A DNA stretch of 64,000 bases from positions 35,394,501 through 35,458,500 of the forward strand of contig NC_088344.1 in the NCBI RefSeq assembly GCF_036884655.1, given 5' to 3'. The translations under genes and the position numbers were made by a program. Below the pieces are notes generated by a model. The model was not told the origin of the DNA. It did not search any database and saw nothing but the letters and a program-made list of their open reading frames with translations. This document shows, piece after piece, positions 1-13,627 of this stretch (positions within the stretch are counted from its first letter, which is position 1; every line of letters begins with the position of its first letter). Source of the stretch: Musa acuminata AAA Group. Taxonomy: Eukaryota; Streptophyta; Magnoliopsida; Zingiberales; Musaceae.

Positions 1-572
1 CATCATGTTGTGACAGATCTCTCGGTCGCCACACATTAGACTAACACAATGGGAAGAGATGACAAAAGAGTATGATAAGTGAACAACATGATGACATATC
101 ATAGTATGACAGATCCCTCGGTCTGACATGTTGGGCTAACAAATTGTCCAACGTCAACATCAATGCAACACCATTCGATAGACTCTCACTCATCTCAACA
201 CTTAAAGGACCTCCTCATTTAGTTAACATGAGCTAATGCTAGACAACCATAACACACGACTTAATAATATTTGATTATTTTACATAATTATACCACATAT
301 CAACACTCCATCTAGCTCTGATGATTATCTAAATTCTGTATAAAAGGTTGTGAGTCCCCTAATCTATTTGCACTAATCTAAATATCAACATACTCGATAC
401 ATTTATCGAATCGATCGATTGTAAACTTATGGCAAACTCGGATATTAAATTTGGATCGGTTCGTATCAGACCCCATATGCCTTCTTCCGTTCTATCGTTA
501 TAGAGTACGAAGAAACAAAAACCAAATCAAGATAAAGAAATATTATCACTACTTAAGTGTTACAGAGGAATA
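1..572. other. AT-rich intergenic DNA with imperfect direct repeat, possible LTR remnant
   Basis: No gene seen. Two related units, at about 9-45 and 105-140, share the tokens GACAGATC, CTCGGT and GCTAAC or ACTAAC, so they look like an old tandem duplication. A TATAAAAGG motif near 340 is followed by a run resembling the R/U5 part of a plant LTR, but no partner LTR lies inside the window. Identification as an LTR remnant is inference only. Confidence 0.3.
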
Positions 573-732
573 AAACGAAATCTGGAAGCCCAAAAACTAC
601 CGTTACATAATCCGATCCGTTGCCTCTCTCTCTCTCTCTGATTCTAGAAGTGTACAAAAGGAAAACGAAATCAAGAAATAAAATATTACCGTTACTTTCC
701 AAGCCGTTGCCTCTCTCTCTCTCGTCTTCGGC
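573..732 (+). promoter_or_regulatory. Leader/proximal promoter of reticulon-HSD gene with duplicated CT-repeat module
   Basis: Two copies of one module sit just before the start codon, at about 573-642 and 660-724. Each has AAACGAAATC, then TACCGTTAC, then CCGTTGCC followed by a (CT)n run. The second CT run ends about 9 bases before the ATG at 733. CT-rich leaders are common around plant transcription starts. The function is inferred from position only. Confidence 0.4.
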
Positions 733-3700
733 ATGGCGATCGTCGACTCCGGGTCGCCTCCGATCGGTCCGGATCCGACGGCCTGCACGGTAATGTTTGG
801 CAAGTCCACATACCTCGGCCGATCCCTCGTCTCCGCCCTCATCAAATCCGGCGGCTGGGCCGTCCGGGTCGCTGACACCCTCCCTCCTCCCTCTCTCGGC
901 CCGATCCAGTCAGACCTGCCCGCCTACTTCCACGTCGATGTCGCCGACCGCTCCAGCCTCCGCTCCGCTGTCGCTGGATCCGCTGTTGTCTTCCTCGTCG
1001 ACCCCCTCCCGCCGTTCCCCTCGCCGCTGGTGGGCGGGGACTTCCCTCGCCTCCACGCTCTCGCCGTCGTCGGCGCCAAGAACGTCGTCGCCGCATGCCG
1101 GGAGGCCGGCGTCCTGCGGCTTGTGTACACCGGGTCGGCTGACGTGGTCTTCGACGGGAAGAACGACATCCGCGACGCCGACGAGTCTTTGCCCTACCCT
1201 CATAGGGTTTGTCCCTTTGATCCTTTGGAATTTTCTTGATTTCTTTACTATGTAGGGTTTTGGTGGATCTTTTCTGCGATATTCTACCGTTTAGTGGGGT
1301 TTGCTGTTCTTGTGCAGTATGAGGATCCCCTGAATGAACTGAGGATGCAAGTGGAGGTATTGGTGTTGAGTGCTAACGGAAGGGATGGCCTGTTGACTTG
1401 TGCTTTGCGGTCGGGCAATATTTTTGGGCCAGGGGATCCACATCTAGTGCCTTTTCTGGTGCAGGAAGCTAGATCCAAAAGAGCTAAGGTTTGGATAGTC
1501 CGGATTGTTAATTACTTCTCTCAGATTGTAGATTTTTATTTGGTATGAAGATTTTTTGGAATAATTTTTTTAGAATTGAACTGCTAGATTAATATTGTAG
1601 GAAAGAAATATGAATTATGTATATCATCACTGGACTGTAGTTGTGCCTCCTTTTATATAACTAATTAAATTGGACATATGTTTCTTTCTTCCTCGATCAT
1701 GTTTGATCTAACTGAAACAGGCAAATCTTATACCCTCTTGGTAAAAAATTGGCTTTTATAATCTCTCATGTACAGCTGTTCTTATTTTGCATGAAAACTT
1801 GGTTTGAGGTAGAATTACACAAAAGTAGTGGGATATGTACCCAATATACATTGATTGAGTGAACACTGATGGAATAGGGCAGCCAGCTGAAACAATCTAG
1901 CTACTGAACTCAATTGAAAGGGACTGACCCAAATTTGAATCATGAGTCTATGTTAAAATAAAATATTATACAGAGTATTAATGGTGATTGAAATGCAAAC
2001 GTTGAACTTTTTTGCAAAACCCACCAACCAGGATCAGGAATAAAATTTTGCATCCTTCCGCATCCTTCAATAAAGGTTTGTTCTTTGAAATGTACTCATC
2101 TTTAGATCCACATTCTTTTTTGCCTTTGTTTGTGATTAACTTGATGCTGATAATGGAATTCACAATTTATTTTGATGTCCTATTTGGTAACTCAAGAATG
2201 ATATGTTCTCTGCTGTCTTATTAATGCTTGGAATTTCCTCTCAGGATGGTTGCTGTGCCATGCAGCACCAACTGGTTACAACTGGACTGCTTTATTTATA
2301 ACCCAAGACAACACTTCAGATGTTAATGGAAATATATTTTTCAACATATTTCTTATTCCAGCTCAAAATATCTTACAAAATTTCTTATTCCATATTGGTG
2401 TTAGTCTAAGAATGTCAAAGGATCAGCATATTGAAGCTTTTCCTGATCCTAGTGCAAGTTTAAATTTAAGTAACCAAACAAGAATGAGCCTGGTTTATAG
2501 TGTTCTTTTATATGTGTTAGTTTTTGGTCTAACTTACTGCCATTAACTGAGCTTGAATTGTGACCAAATTCGAGTCTACTGGTTGGCTTCAATTCAGATT
2601 TGAGTCAGTTATAGACTTCTTGCTATAAGTTTTTTCACTTGGTTGACAGCTTATCAAACTAAGAAGTGGATCTGCAATTGCTTTAACTCCATCTTTCAAC
2701 ATTCCTTGTAAGTTGACCTCAAGTTTCATTCTAGCAATTTGCTCCATCAAGCGTAGGATGCTCCTTTATATTTTGCTAAGATCTTTAATCTTGTGATTCC
2801 TGTCCTACAAAGCAAAACATATGCTAGTAGCTTACAGCTCAATCATTAAACACTTGAGAGTTCATGCCTTCATTGGCAACCATAAGCCATAACAATTTAG
2901 GTACCAAAGGTAAAGAAATTATAGGTTTCTATTTGATGCCTAAAATATATGAAAATGGTTGATAAAGTCTATAGACCGGCCACTAAAGCCTAAATTTAAA
3001 AGCTAAATCATAGGCAAAATTAACTTATTGATGCTAAATCAAGGTTCGCATTACCAGTTCGTACTAGTGTATCGACCAATCGTCGGTATGGTACGTACCA
3101 ATGTGTATCGATATACCATATGTCGAGACACTTGGGTGTATCAATGGTATAGTAAACTTACCAAAAATAGCTCCAAAAATATCTAAAAAAATGGATTATG
3201 ATTTTTAAATTAGAAATAAATATATATTTAGTATAATTTTAGCAAAATAATCTAAATTAGGAAAGAATATTGATATATCTTTTCTGGGCTTTGTGGAGTA
3301 AATTTACGATACGTTCCAGACCTTCATTTCGTTAATACTGAATTATATATAAACAAATGATTTGAATTGTTAAATTATTTTTTAAACAACTTAAAGTTTA
3401 AGATTCAAATGAATCAAGTAATCAATCGATAGATATACTTGATTCTACCACAAAAAAGAATGATAGGACTTCACGAGCGGTGGATCGGGATCCTTGATCC
3501 TATATATCTGTATATCAATTTGATATGTTTGTTAGACTCAATTTTGAAAATGATCCTACAACATAGTATACTGATACATCGTATGCCATTGGTGCATCGA
3601 TGTGGTGATGGTCGTAGTCTGATCGTAGTGAACTACATGTGTCCGAGGCAGCTCCTAAGGTAAGGACGATTGTGGCATGTATTGATGTGAAGCATGAAGA

Positions 3701-6700
3701 ATATCAGAATTCTACTTTCGTCATTGATCTGTTGTTTCGTATCATAAGATCAACCATTGTACTATTGCTCGGAGAAGTATGACTAACTATTACTGTGCTG
3801 TTGTTGATCGTAAGATTCTCCATAATATGACGATTATGAATACGATGAGCTTCGCTCTATGTCTATGTCGTGTAGGCTTGATCACATCTGCTCAAAATCA
3901 TCTACTACTTTCTCCTTCCCTTTCTATGTATAAACTTGACCAATACCTCATCTAGCTTCATGATCTGAATCTTAGGTGGCATGTGTAAAATATTTCTCTT
4001 TGGTCCATGCACCACCCTCAAATTATGTAGATGGGACCATTGACTCCCCGATATCATCGCCATCATCGGTCGAGGCACTGCTGTTCACATCGTTGTCATG
4101 TCTCTGGATCGAGCAGGTTGTTGAATGTGATCGATAAGGTGTCTCATCGCTTGACTTGGTTCTTTCCAACGGTGCTGCTGATGTTACTGTTTTCCTCTTT
4201 GTCTTTGCCTTTGCACGTTGGGCGAATGATTGTAGCGGAGGAAAGGGTTTAAAAACCCTTACCTATAGTTTAAATGATCAAATTGATTGTTTGAAATAGG
4301 GTTGTCAGAGCCCTTGATATGTAATGGTTGAAATCCGACCGTTATCGACCGATATACGTCAGTAACAGTCAGATTTCGACCAATACCGACCAGTGCAGAC
4401 CCCATATCACTCAATACAAGGTGGTCATGTAACAGGTTCAGTTTTATGGTCTCAGTGCATCGCTTGATCACCAGTACCATTGCAGCCTTTGATCACATCT
4501 CTAATAGTAAATTTGAATAGCATTTTGACATCTAATCATGATGGTTGCTAGCTATTTGGCAGACAGATGCAGTTGAATTTGATGCATGAGATGGGCTGAA
4601 ACAAATTGATCAGGATTTTGCCTTTTAAAACCTGGCATATTTTCTTTTAAAAGTTGCAATAATATGGTGATTATGACAAGCAATATTTAACATATATTTC
4701 TTGATCATACATGTGCTATATATAATTCATTCAACCTTTCCATATGGCAGAGATGTGGTTTGCTGAACTAGGGTGCATTCACTGATCTTGGGTGGATGTG
4801 CTTGTTAGTGGCACTTTGCGTCAACCTACCGTCTAATCTTAGGATACTTGTTGCTGTAAGTTTGGTAACACGATCTATTCTTTGAATGGTAAGCAAGTGG
4901 CAGAAAACACTATTATAGATAATAAACTATGAGGTTGACTTGTGATAGGGCTGTGAATGGCAGTCATAAATAGGTGAATATTTGAGGAGAACAGGAACTT
5001 CCATTGTTTGACAAAAAAGTCCATATTTCCTGAGTTCAAATATCTGATAAATCTATTGAAAATGATTAATTGACATAGTCAAGCGAACAAAGTGCCCAAA
5101 GAGGTCTATTTAGAGGCGGATCACAAAGATATACATATGATAAAGATGGTCAGGAGACATATAAATGCTTTGTTGTCTTTAAGAAAAGGTTTTGGAAAAT
5201 TTTGTAAGTTAAGGTTAGAGCTTTTCAGTTTGGTCCTATTTTTAATTTCAATTGACAGTATTCTTCAAGATTCCTATTTCTGTTACATTTGAAACTTCGA
5301 CCAGGCCAATAAATCTATTTTTTTTAGTTTCATATAGCAGCAAATATTATGAATACAGTTGCAACTCAGTAATCATCTATTTTCTGTTGCAGTTTGTCAT
5401 TGGAAGTGGTAAAAACATGTGTGATTTAGTTTATGTGGAAAATGTGGTGCATGCCAACGTTTCTGCAGAACATGCTCTTAGTGTGGCTCCAGCTTCTGTT
5501 GCTGGAAAGGTATTATTCTCATACTGTAGCATGGTATTTGTCACATGCTGTTTTCTTACATAATTGCTCCTAAAGCTGACATACTATTTTTTGTCACTAC
5601 TTTATTGCAGCCATTTTTTATTACAAATGACAAACCGGTGAAGCTTTGGGAGTTCATTTCAAACATATTAGAGAATTTGGGATATCGAAGGTAACTTTAG
5701 AGGATAGTTGTAAATTTTACTTGTGTTTATTGCATTTCTTTAGACAGTGAAGTGCATAATTTTTAAATGGTTTTGGTTAAGCATGATTGTGCATAGATTC
5801 ACTCAAAGTCTCAAATATGCATGTTTGGCCCCTTGTTCCCTAATCATATTACTAACAAATCACAATATTTCTTTGTTGTCTTCTATATGATAGTTCATCG
5901 TTCAAAGTTCAAACTATTGATAGAGATTCTGTGAATTTTTCTCATCATTCTCATTGTTTTTAATGTTTGAATATTAACTAGTTCTCTGCTGTAGTTGATT
6001 GTTTTTCTCATGGCTTTACAGTTTCTAGGATTGTGAATCCATGTTAAAGATGAAGCTTTTAAACTATATGTGATCATCATCCTTCTTGTTTATATATTGA
6101 AAATAATTGCTGATTTATTGCCTTATAATTTTCACTTTAATGAGTATAGACTTACCAATATAAAGTTTTAATGGGTCGTTGATGCTCTTCATTTAGAACT
6201 GCTTTTATTGGCTACTTAAGGTATTCCAATATTTTGAAATGATTGAGGACTTCTTTCCCAATTGCAAAAGAAAGGGTGAAAAGATAAACATCTAGGGTTG
6301 TGAATCCATGTTAAAGATGAAGCTTTTAAACTATATGTGATCATCATCCTTCTTGTTTATACATTGAAAATAATTGCTGATTTATTGCCCTATATTTTTC
6401 ACTTTAATGAGTATAGACTTACCAATATAAAGTTTTAATGGGTCGTTGATGCTCTTCATTTAGAACTGTTTTTATTGGCTACTTAAAGTGTTCCAATATT
6501 TTGAAATGATTGAGGACTTCTTTCCCAATTGCAAAAGAAAGGGTGAAAAGATAAACATTTATGATTCTTTTTTATCTAGGTCTTTAGGTTGCATCTGGGA
6601 ATACAATTGCATTTTTAATATGTAACTGGAAAAAAGGATTTAAGTGAATGTGCAGTTGTGGAATGCTTTGAATACTTGGTAAACAATAGATAAAAACTAT

Positions 6701-9700
6701 TTTTTAAATATGCATTGGGTAAAAGTTGTTTAGTAAAATTGTATTTGAAAAGTCCATTACATATTTTATAACAAATATACTCTTCTAATATTTTTAAAAT
6801 TTATTCAAAAGTGAATAATATATTTCATTTAAATTAAAAATAAATAAATAAAATGAATCTATGTAATATTATATATTTTTTAAAATATATACCAAATAAA
6901 TAGAATCATATAAATAAATATAAAATAACCTTTGAAAATAAATAAATGAAATTTCACCTTATAGAAAATATAAATCATGTTGGTTCTCACCAAATCATTT
7001 TGACAATCTTGTAATTTTAGATAATTTTATAGGATACTTTGGAAACCTGAAAAATTACATTAACATTCTCCAAATGCTGAAATGCTAATGCTACTCTGAG
7101 GTAGCATCTATATTTGAACATTTCCAATGAAGCATCTAGGTTAGATACGATTTGAAAAAAATTACTTAACACCGATTTACATTTGTGATGTGCATTGAGG
7201 GCTCAATCCACATTTCAAATGTGTTCCTAAATGCACCCTTAGACCTTGTCAACTCTTGGTTTTGATGAATAATTTACTCAAGAAAATCTTGTTTGAAGTT
7301 TCAATAAATTGCAATTGGTGCATAATAATGATCTCAATGAGACTTATATGTAATGTAAGTTGTGGTAGAAAAAATTTAAATGCATATTAATACTGCCTCA
7401 TCAAATGGAAAGTACATTAATATGATATATCACTTCTAGTAACAGGAAACAATAGGTGCATATACATTTGTCCATTGTTGTACTTTTGGATAAACATGAT
7501 GCTTTAACTAGCATCATAGGTTGCAGCAACACACAAGCAAAAAATCTCTTTCAGGTTAGAGGAAAGGGAGGTTACAGTACAAAGAAAGAGAAGAGATACT
7601 TCCTCTCAAGTATCCGAATACTGGTCCGGTGGGATGAACCAGTTGGTATATATCCATTCGAACAAGGTCCTATATGGATCTCTACAATCAGTATTTCATT
7701 TCTTTATCTTTTTTGTATCAGTACAAGCCAGTATATCACCTGATATATCATCATTATTCTCATCAGACTAGTTACCGAAATTGGTATCAAATTGAAATTT
7801 AAAACCTTGCTTCCTCTTAATATTGTTTCATTATCTTTCTTTTGTCTATGTACATTCTTCTCTCTTCACTGTCATTCACTGACCTCAGCTCTCTCCATCT
7901 GTTGATCATTAATGATCCACATCCAAAACCAACACAATTTGTAGATACAAAGCGATCTACCTTAGAGGTGAATAAAAAAAATGAAAACAAGTCATTCATT
8001 TTTTCCCTTGTTGACTTCATTTCCAACTCCACATTTATCTCAAGCATAAATTGATGAGTGTCATCAGCAAAGATTCTGACAAACTTATACAACCTTTTAA
8101 TCCTACTTCTAGTGAGAATTAATATGCAATTTTGATATAATATTTAGATTCTGACAACCAAGTTCTTTGAGGATAAAGCTTGGGATGATGTTAAGGTTGC
8201 TTCATTGCGACCTATGTCACCATGGTTCTGGTTAGGGAAACAACTACTTTGCTTACATTGACTTCTCTAGACCCTGATGGGAGCCATATGCACTGGGTTC
8301 AGCTTCTTTTCAAATGACCGTCCTATGCTTTGGGACTTCTTCTCTGCCACGACTTTCATTATATGATTTGTGGCCTTTAGTAAGGTACATTGAACACACC
8401 GGTGGCACAAAATGGACTCATTCAACCAGGTTATCATGGCTTGGATGTTTAAGAAGATTATAATATCATTAGGGTTATTATATATGTTCGATCACATGTT
8501 GGTAGGACACTATGAGTTTGCAATTAAATTAATGGTTTAGATTTAGATTTTTCTTAATGTTTATGGTCAATGTGCCATTATACATTGAACACACCGGTGG
8601 CACAAAATGGACTCATTCAACCAGGTTATCATGGCTTGGATGTTTAAGAAGATTATAATATCATTAGGGTTATTATATATGTTCGATCACATGTTGGTAG
8701 GACACTATGAGTTTGCAATTAAATTAATGGTTTAGATTTAGATTTTTCTTAATGTTTATGGTCAATGTGCCATTATACATTAGTCAAGAAGTAATTTTCA
8801 AGAGACAAAACTTGATCCTGCAGAGGATTTTTGTTTTTGTTTTTTGTTCTTTTCTTATATATTATTTTTTTATTATACAATTTTCCTTTGTATCTCAATC
8901 TCCTTGGTTATTTCATTGATACTTGATATTGATACTTTATATGCTGCCTAAATTTCAAACAACTCATATTGTTTAACTGGTATAGCAGACTTATCCAGAT
9001 CTCATGTCCACTCTTTTGGGTCATGTCAGTTGTCTAATATATTTCTGAATTTGAAATATAACATTTTGTTGAACACATAAATTATTTGATAGAATATTGT
9101 GAATACCAAGTGAGACAAGCAAAGCTTTTGGTTTTGAAGGTTCCTATGAATCCATCTTGTAGAATTTTGCATTCTCTTCATATCCTGTCAAATATGGAAT
9201 GTTTTCATTTTTGAATTATGAAATCTTTTCAAAGGTAATTTGTAAAGCTTCCACTTGATCTAGATATTTCTATTTTCTGCTCAAATAATTCTTTTAATTT
9301 TAATTTCTTAAGTTGAATTTCATTCTCTTTCAAGGAGTTGATGATGTATGAAAAATTTCAGGCCTAGTATACATCTTCCTATCAACCTTGCTATGATAGT
9401 TATCTTGCTTGCGAAGCTGGCCGGTGACAAGTTGAGAGTTTGTAGATTGTCCAATTCAGTTTTTTCACCTTCCACTGTTTATTCCCTCTCATGCTCAAGG
9501 ACTTTTGATTGTTCTAAAGCTAAGACACTACTTGGTTACTCACCAATTGTGTCATTTCAGGTAATTGCCTATATTGTTGCTATCTTAAACATTGATGTTG
9601 TGATTTATTTCCATTGGCATAGTTCACTGATGTACATAGAAATTAGCTATCAGTGAAACTAACCCTCCTGCTATAAGAATTGCTGTAAATAAAGAGAAAA

Positions 9701-12700
9701 ACGAAGAAATTCTGGAAGAATTTATGTAAATATGTTTAATTTTTATTTCTGGAATCAGACTTTTTAAAATAAAATGCAAATTAGGTGCTCAGAGGAAGGA
9801 AGGAATTTCTTGGCTGGGTAACAGCACTGAAACTATACAGGTGCTGAAAGATGGGTCACATTTTCATTTTCCTTCTATCTTTCAAAATTTTAGAAGTAAA
9901 AGCTCTGTTCGAAATCTTTCATATTCTTTAAAAGAGTCAAACAAAGTAAACATTACTAAATATGTTTTTACCTCCATTTCCTAGCAGTAATTACATTTAT
10001 AGCTCAAAATGGAACTAATGTCCTAAGTTTTTGCTGTTAGCTGTAGAAGCTATCATGGTCGTTTAACAAGCTTGACAATCCTGACATAACATCCCATTTG
10101 CTGTTTCTACATCATTGTTGTTGATATCATTACTCATTATGCAAGAAAGGTTTTGGAGCTTAGGACAGTGTGCAGACAAGTTTACTGGAATTTGCTCGAA
10201 GTGTAACCACAGGGAACTTATGATACTAGTAATAGTAATAATGAACTATCAAAACATCAAATGGAAACCTGGATTTCAAAAATATGCAAAGAGTAATTAT
10301 GTCTTACCTTTGTCTATTATATATTGCATGAAACCTGTTCCACTCATCTTGTGTGACTGCAGTTCTTATTCTGAATGGTGACAGGAAGGCATTGAGTTAA
10401 CTGTGGAATCATTCTCACAATTGGCAAAAGGCTCAGGCCATGCACTAGAGCGAGATTGGACCATCACATCAAAGGCGGATAGAATGTTAGGCAGTGGAGT
10501 AGGTTGTTTCAGCAACTTCATCTAACTTTTTCATTTTAAATTTGCCTTGTATAGTTTAGGCCAAGATAGGAGCATACAGTCATGTATGCTTGGATCTAAC
10601 AGTAATCCATTTCTCTTATGCTTTGTGTAATGATTTATCACCCTCTTTTAGTTGCATTGCTGCTTCTTTTGATTTATTTCTGCTTATATACTTTCAATAT
10701 TGAAATTTGGAACTCATATTTTATGCAGTTGCTGACATACTTCTGTGGAGAGATGAAAAGAAAACTTTTGCTTTGGTACTTTCATCATTTGTGCTCTTCT
10801 ATTGGTTCTTCCTTTCTGGAAGAACTTTTGTTACATCTGGTGCTAAAATCCTGATGGTGATTTGTCTCTCGCTTTTTATCCAAGGAATTCTACCTACAAA
10901 AATGTAAGTATCATACTGTATTGCATGACACTGAGCACTACAGTTATTTAATATTACATTTCATTTTTTAACTAAATATGAGGTATATAATTTTGTGATG
11001 GTAAACTTAGTGTACCAAGTATCAGAGTGTTGTGTTTAACTTCGAACATGAGCAATATTATTTCTACTTTACTGCCAAGTACTAGTAAATAATGTATTCA
11101 AAAGCATGATTACTTGTGTTCAAAAGATTGAGGTTGGATTGCAAACTCAAGTAAGATTGAGGTTAACCATTTTCTCTTTTTCGTTCGTTGACATTCACAT
11201 CCTCATTCAAGATCATTTCTTACAGGTTTGGTTCAAATATCGAGAAGATACCTCCCTCTTGCTTTGAAATCTCAGAATCAACCATGAGAGATGCTTTTTT
11301 TGCTCTGGCATCTTTATGGAACGAAGGCATTTCAACAATGAAGTTACTAGCCCAAGGTGATGACTGGAGTATCTTCTTCAAGGTTAGACACATTACTGAG
11401 ATCCTTTGACATGTTCCTGGAATGAGCTACTTTCACATGCAAGATTGTACGTAAATATATATTGGTTTTACACAAGTATAGATATATTTTACAAAAACAC
11501 AGCTCTTCAAGGGCACTATAAGATCAACTGTCCTAGGTGTAGCATGACTCCAAGTATGCATGGTAGCCATGCAATTTGAAGTTCTCAAACATCCAAATTA
11601 AATCAAGCTCCTTGTTCTTCCAGCTTGTGACCTGTCTGAGTTCATGAAACAAACCTTTAAAATGTTTCAATTTTTATCAGTAGCTTTTTGGTTTCTCAGA
11701 TCTACATATGTGCATATGAGCTTCATTTCTACAGATGCAACCTACAACCTTGGTGCCTGTGTTGCCAAACATATTGAGCATACTCTATTCTTGATGTTCT
11801 TTAAGTCTGACCTTTTTTCAAGTGCTGGTTGAAGACTCATACCACTCCCTGGCCATGCTGGTACACATCCCCATATGCAGGACGTGAGAAAGAGGGGGAG
11901 AGAAGAGGGGAGGAGAGGAGGAAGTGGATAAGATGGTCCGACATTGCTGTGGTTGCGCCATGTCAGAAGCATCTTCCCTGAGAACCTTTTTCTTAATTTT
12001 TTTACCATCTAAAGACCTGTTTTTGACATCTGTAAACAGTTGTCAACAATTGTTCTCAGCTATCCAATAAAAAAAAAATAAAGAACCCCATTTTGACTAG
12101 GGCGAAATCGCCTCCAGTCACTTACCACCCTGATCTAAATCTTCTTTGTTTGCTCTGTTGCTGGCACCTGCCTCATCTGTCTATTTTCATCTGCTCTTCT
12201 GCAACAACATAATCCAAATATATAGGAGGAAAATGCTGATAAAAAAAATAAAAAAAATAACGAACCCCATTTTGACCGGGGCCAAATCGCCTCCACTCAC
12301 CTACCATTCTGATCTATCTTCTTAGTTTGCTCTGTTGCTGGCACCTGCTTCATCTGCCTATTTTCATCTGCTTTTCAACCACATAATCCAAATATATAGG
12401 AGGCAAATGCTGATCATGATGATTTGCAATCATACATTATGACTCCAATGACCATTTTTTTTGGAACAGTGATAAATAACACTTGAAATTTCTTGACTCA
12501 CATGTGCAACCCATAAAAAATGTTGAACTTTTTTAACCCGCCTCCATGATTTAAACACCAATTTGTTAGCTACTTAACTCTGTGCACCATCACAGCAACT
12601 TAACTGATCATCATTCTAGTTAACTCACACTTGTATTTTCTATTGTATCAGTTGGTAATTTCTTGTTAAACAAACAGTTGAGAATGAGTTTTTGGTGTAA

Positions 12701-13052
12701 ATTTCACTTGATGCAGATCTTGTGACTTAATAACTACTTAATTGATGCAGGCAGCAGGTTGTCTCTATTTAGTCAAGTTGTTGCTGCATATTCCTATCTC
12801 AGTATTGGTTGGCCTTGGTAAAGAACCAACTCAACACTTCCACTATAATCTTGGTACAGTAAATTTTCTTTCATGCTAATGTTTGTCTTCCCATCCATTG
12901 CAGGATTGGCATCTCTGTTTACTGTCTTCATTGTATATGAACAATGTGAGGAGGAAGTTGACGATCTAAAAAAAGCAGCTGTTGTTGGACTTGAAAAATT
13001 AAAGGAACCATTGATTGCCAGACTTCCAAAGTTCTTGATAAATAATTCCTGA
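733..13052 (+). CDS. 3-beta-hydroxysteroid dehydrogenase/isomerase-like protein with C-terminal reticulon domain
   Basis: Exons: 733-1206, 1318-1488, 5393-5509, 5611-5690, 9362-9560, 10385-10502, 10729-10903, 11226-11382, 12751-12817, 12904-13052. Spliced length is 568 aa, close to the Arabidopsis reticulon-fused 3BETAHSD/D proteins (about 560 aa). Residues 1-350 form the Rossmann/3Beta_HSD part, with VFDG, GLLTCALR, FGPGD and YVENVVHA motifs typical of plant sterol C4-decarboxylase relatives. Residues about 385-560 form the reticulon domain, starting at VADILLWRDEKK and holding two long hydrophobic hairpins, so ER membrane location is expected. The N-terminal nucleotide-binding loop reads FGKSTYLGR instead of the usual GGxGFxG pattern, and the catalytic YxxxK is absent (YEDPL), so dehydrogenase activity is doubtful. 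Introns 2 and 4 are each over 3.6 kb and carry recent tandem duplications. An AATAAA lies at 13090. Family identity is secure; enzymatic role is not. Confidence 0.87.
3048..3175. repeat. Dispersed GGTATGGTACG-type repeat
   Basis: This stretch is dense in GGTATGGTACGTACC, GTATCGA and ATACCATA words, which also occur near 4315-4400, 7616-7745, 53625-53795 and 59228-59412. It lies in intron 2 of the reticulon-HSD gene. No terminal repeats or coding content were found; a non-autonomous dispersed element or decayed palindromic repeat is inferred. Confidence 0.35.
6024..6557. repeat. 267-bp tandem duplication in intron 4 of reticulon-HSD
   Basis: Copy 1 at 6024-6290 and copy 2 at 6291-6557 are nearly identical, differing at only a handful of bases. 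Both start TCTAGG and end AAGATAAACA. The low divergence suggests a fairly recent event. No coding potential or splice signal is shared with the gene. Confidence 0.9.
8386..8775. repeat. 195-bp apparently exact tandem duplication in intron 4 of reticulon-HSD
   Basis: The unit 8386-8580 is repeated at 8581-8775 with no difference that I can see. Both begin TACATTGAACACACC and end GTGCCATTA. Either a very recent duplication or an assembly artefact would explain this. Confidence 0.9.
12069..12414. repeat. Diverged ~179-bp tandem duplication in intron 8 of reticulon-HSD
   Basis: Both copies start with an A-rich run followed by GAACCCCATTTTGAC (12083 and 12262) and continue through GCCTCCA, TTTGCTCTGTTGCTGGCACC and ATAGGAGG to ATGCTGAT. 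Several small indels and substitutions separate them, so this is older than the 195-bp and 267-bp duplications in the same gene. Confidence 0.85.
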
Positions 13053-13627
13053 TAAAGAAAACAGTGGTCAGGATAAGAATCAGGCCTTCAATAAATTATG
13101 TTAAGGCTTGATGTTTTCCTCATCCTAAGCAATCAGCTCTTGTTTCTTCGGAGTCACAACAAATACCGTACCAAAAGATGTGACTTGCTGTTTAACAAGG
13201 TATTATGGATTTAGAAGTCATTTTCTCTTCACATCATGTATGTCGAGTTTACACGCTCAGTTAGCTTCCATATGTTGCCATCTGTCAGTCAAAATGAGAG
13301 AGAGTGTTCATCTTTATATGGGTGTGATGGAAGAGTAGTCGCTTGAGATCTCATCTATGTAAAACTTGATTGATCTTAACACTGTCTACAGATTGCTTCG
13401 AGTGATCAGAGTTAAAATACGAGTACATGAAATGAAAGCATGATGTTTTTCTTGATTCTAATGTCCTCTGCCTTTAGGAAACATGTGTCATCATAGGCTT
13501 TAATACATGTCTTTATGTACCAAGTGCTTGTGTGCTTTTCTCATGATGCTCGAGTTTAATAAGGCAAGACGAAGTCTCTGCTTGCTTTGGTATCAATGTA
13601 ATCGCAGCCACAAACAGAAAGTCGTTT
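13053..13627. other. 3' flank of reticulon-HSD gene
   Basis: This holds the 3' UTR with an AATAAA at 13090-13095 and then AT-rich DNA. The retrotransposon remnant begins at about 13628. No further gene was recognised. Confidence 0.5.
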
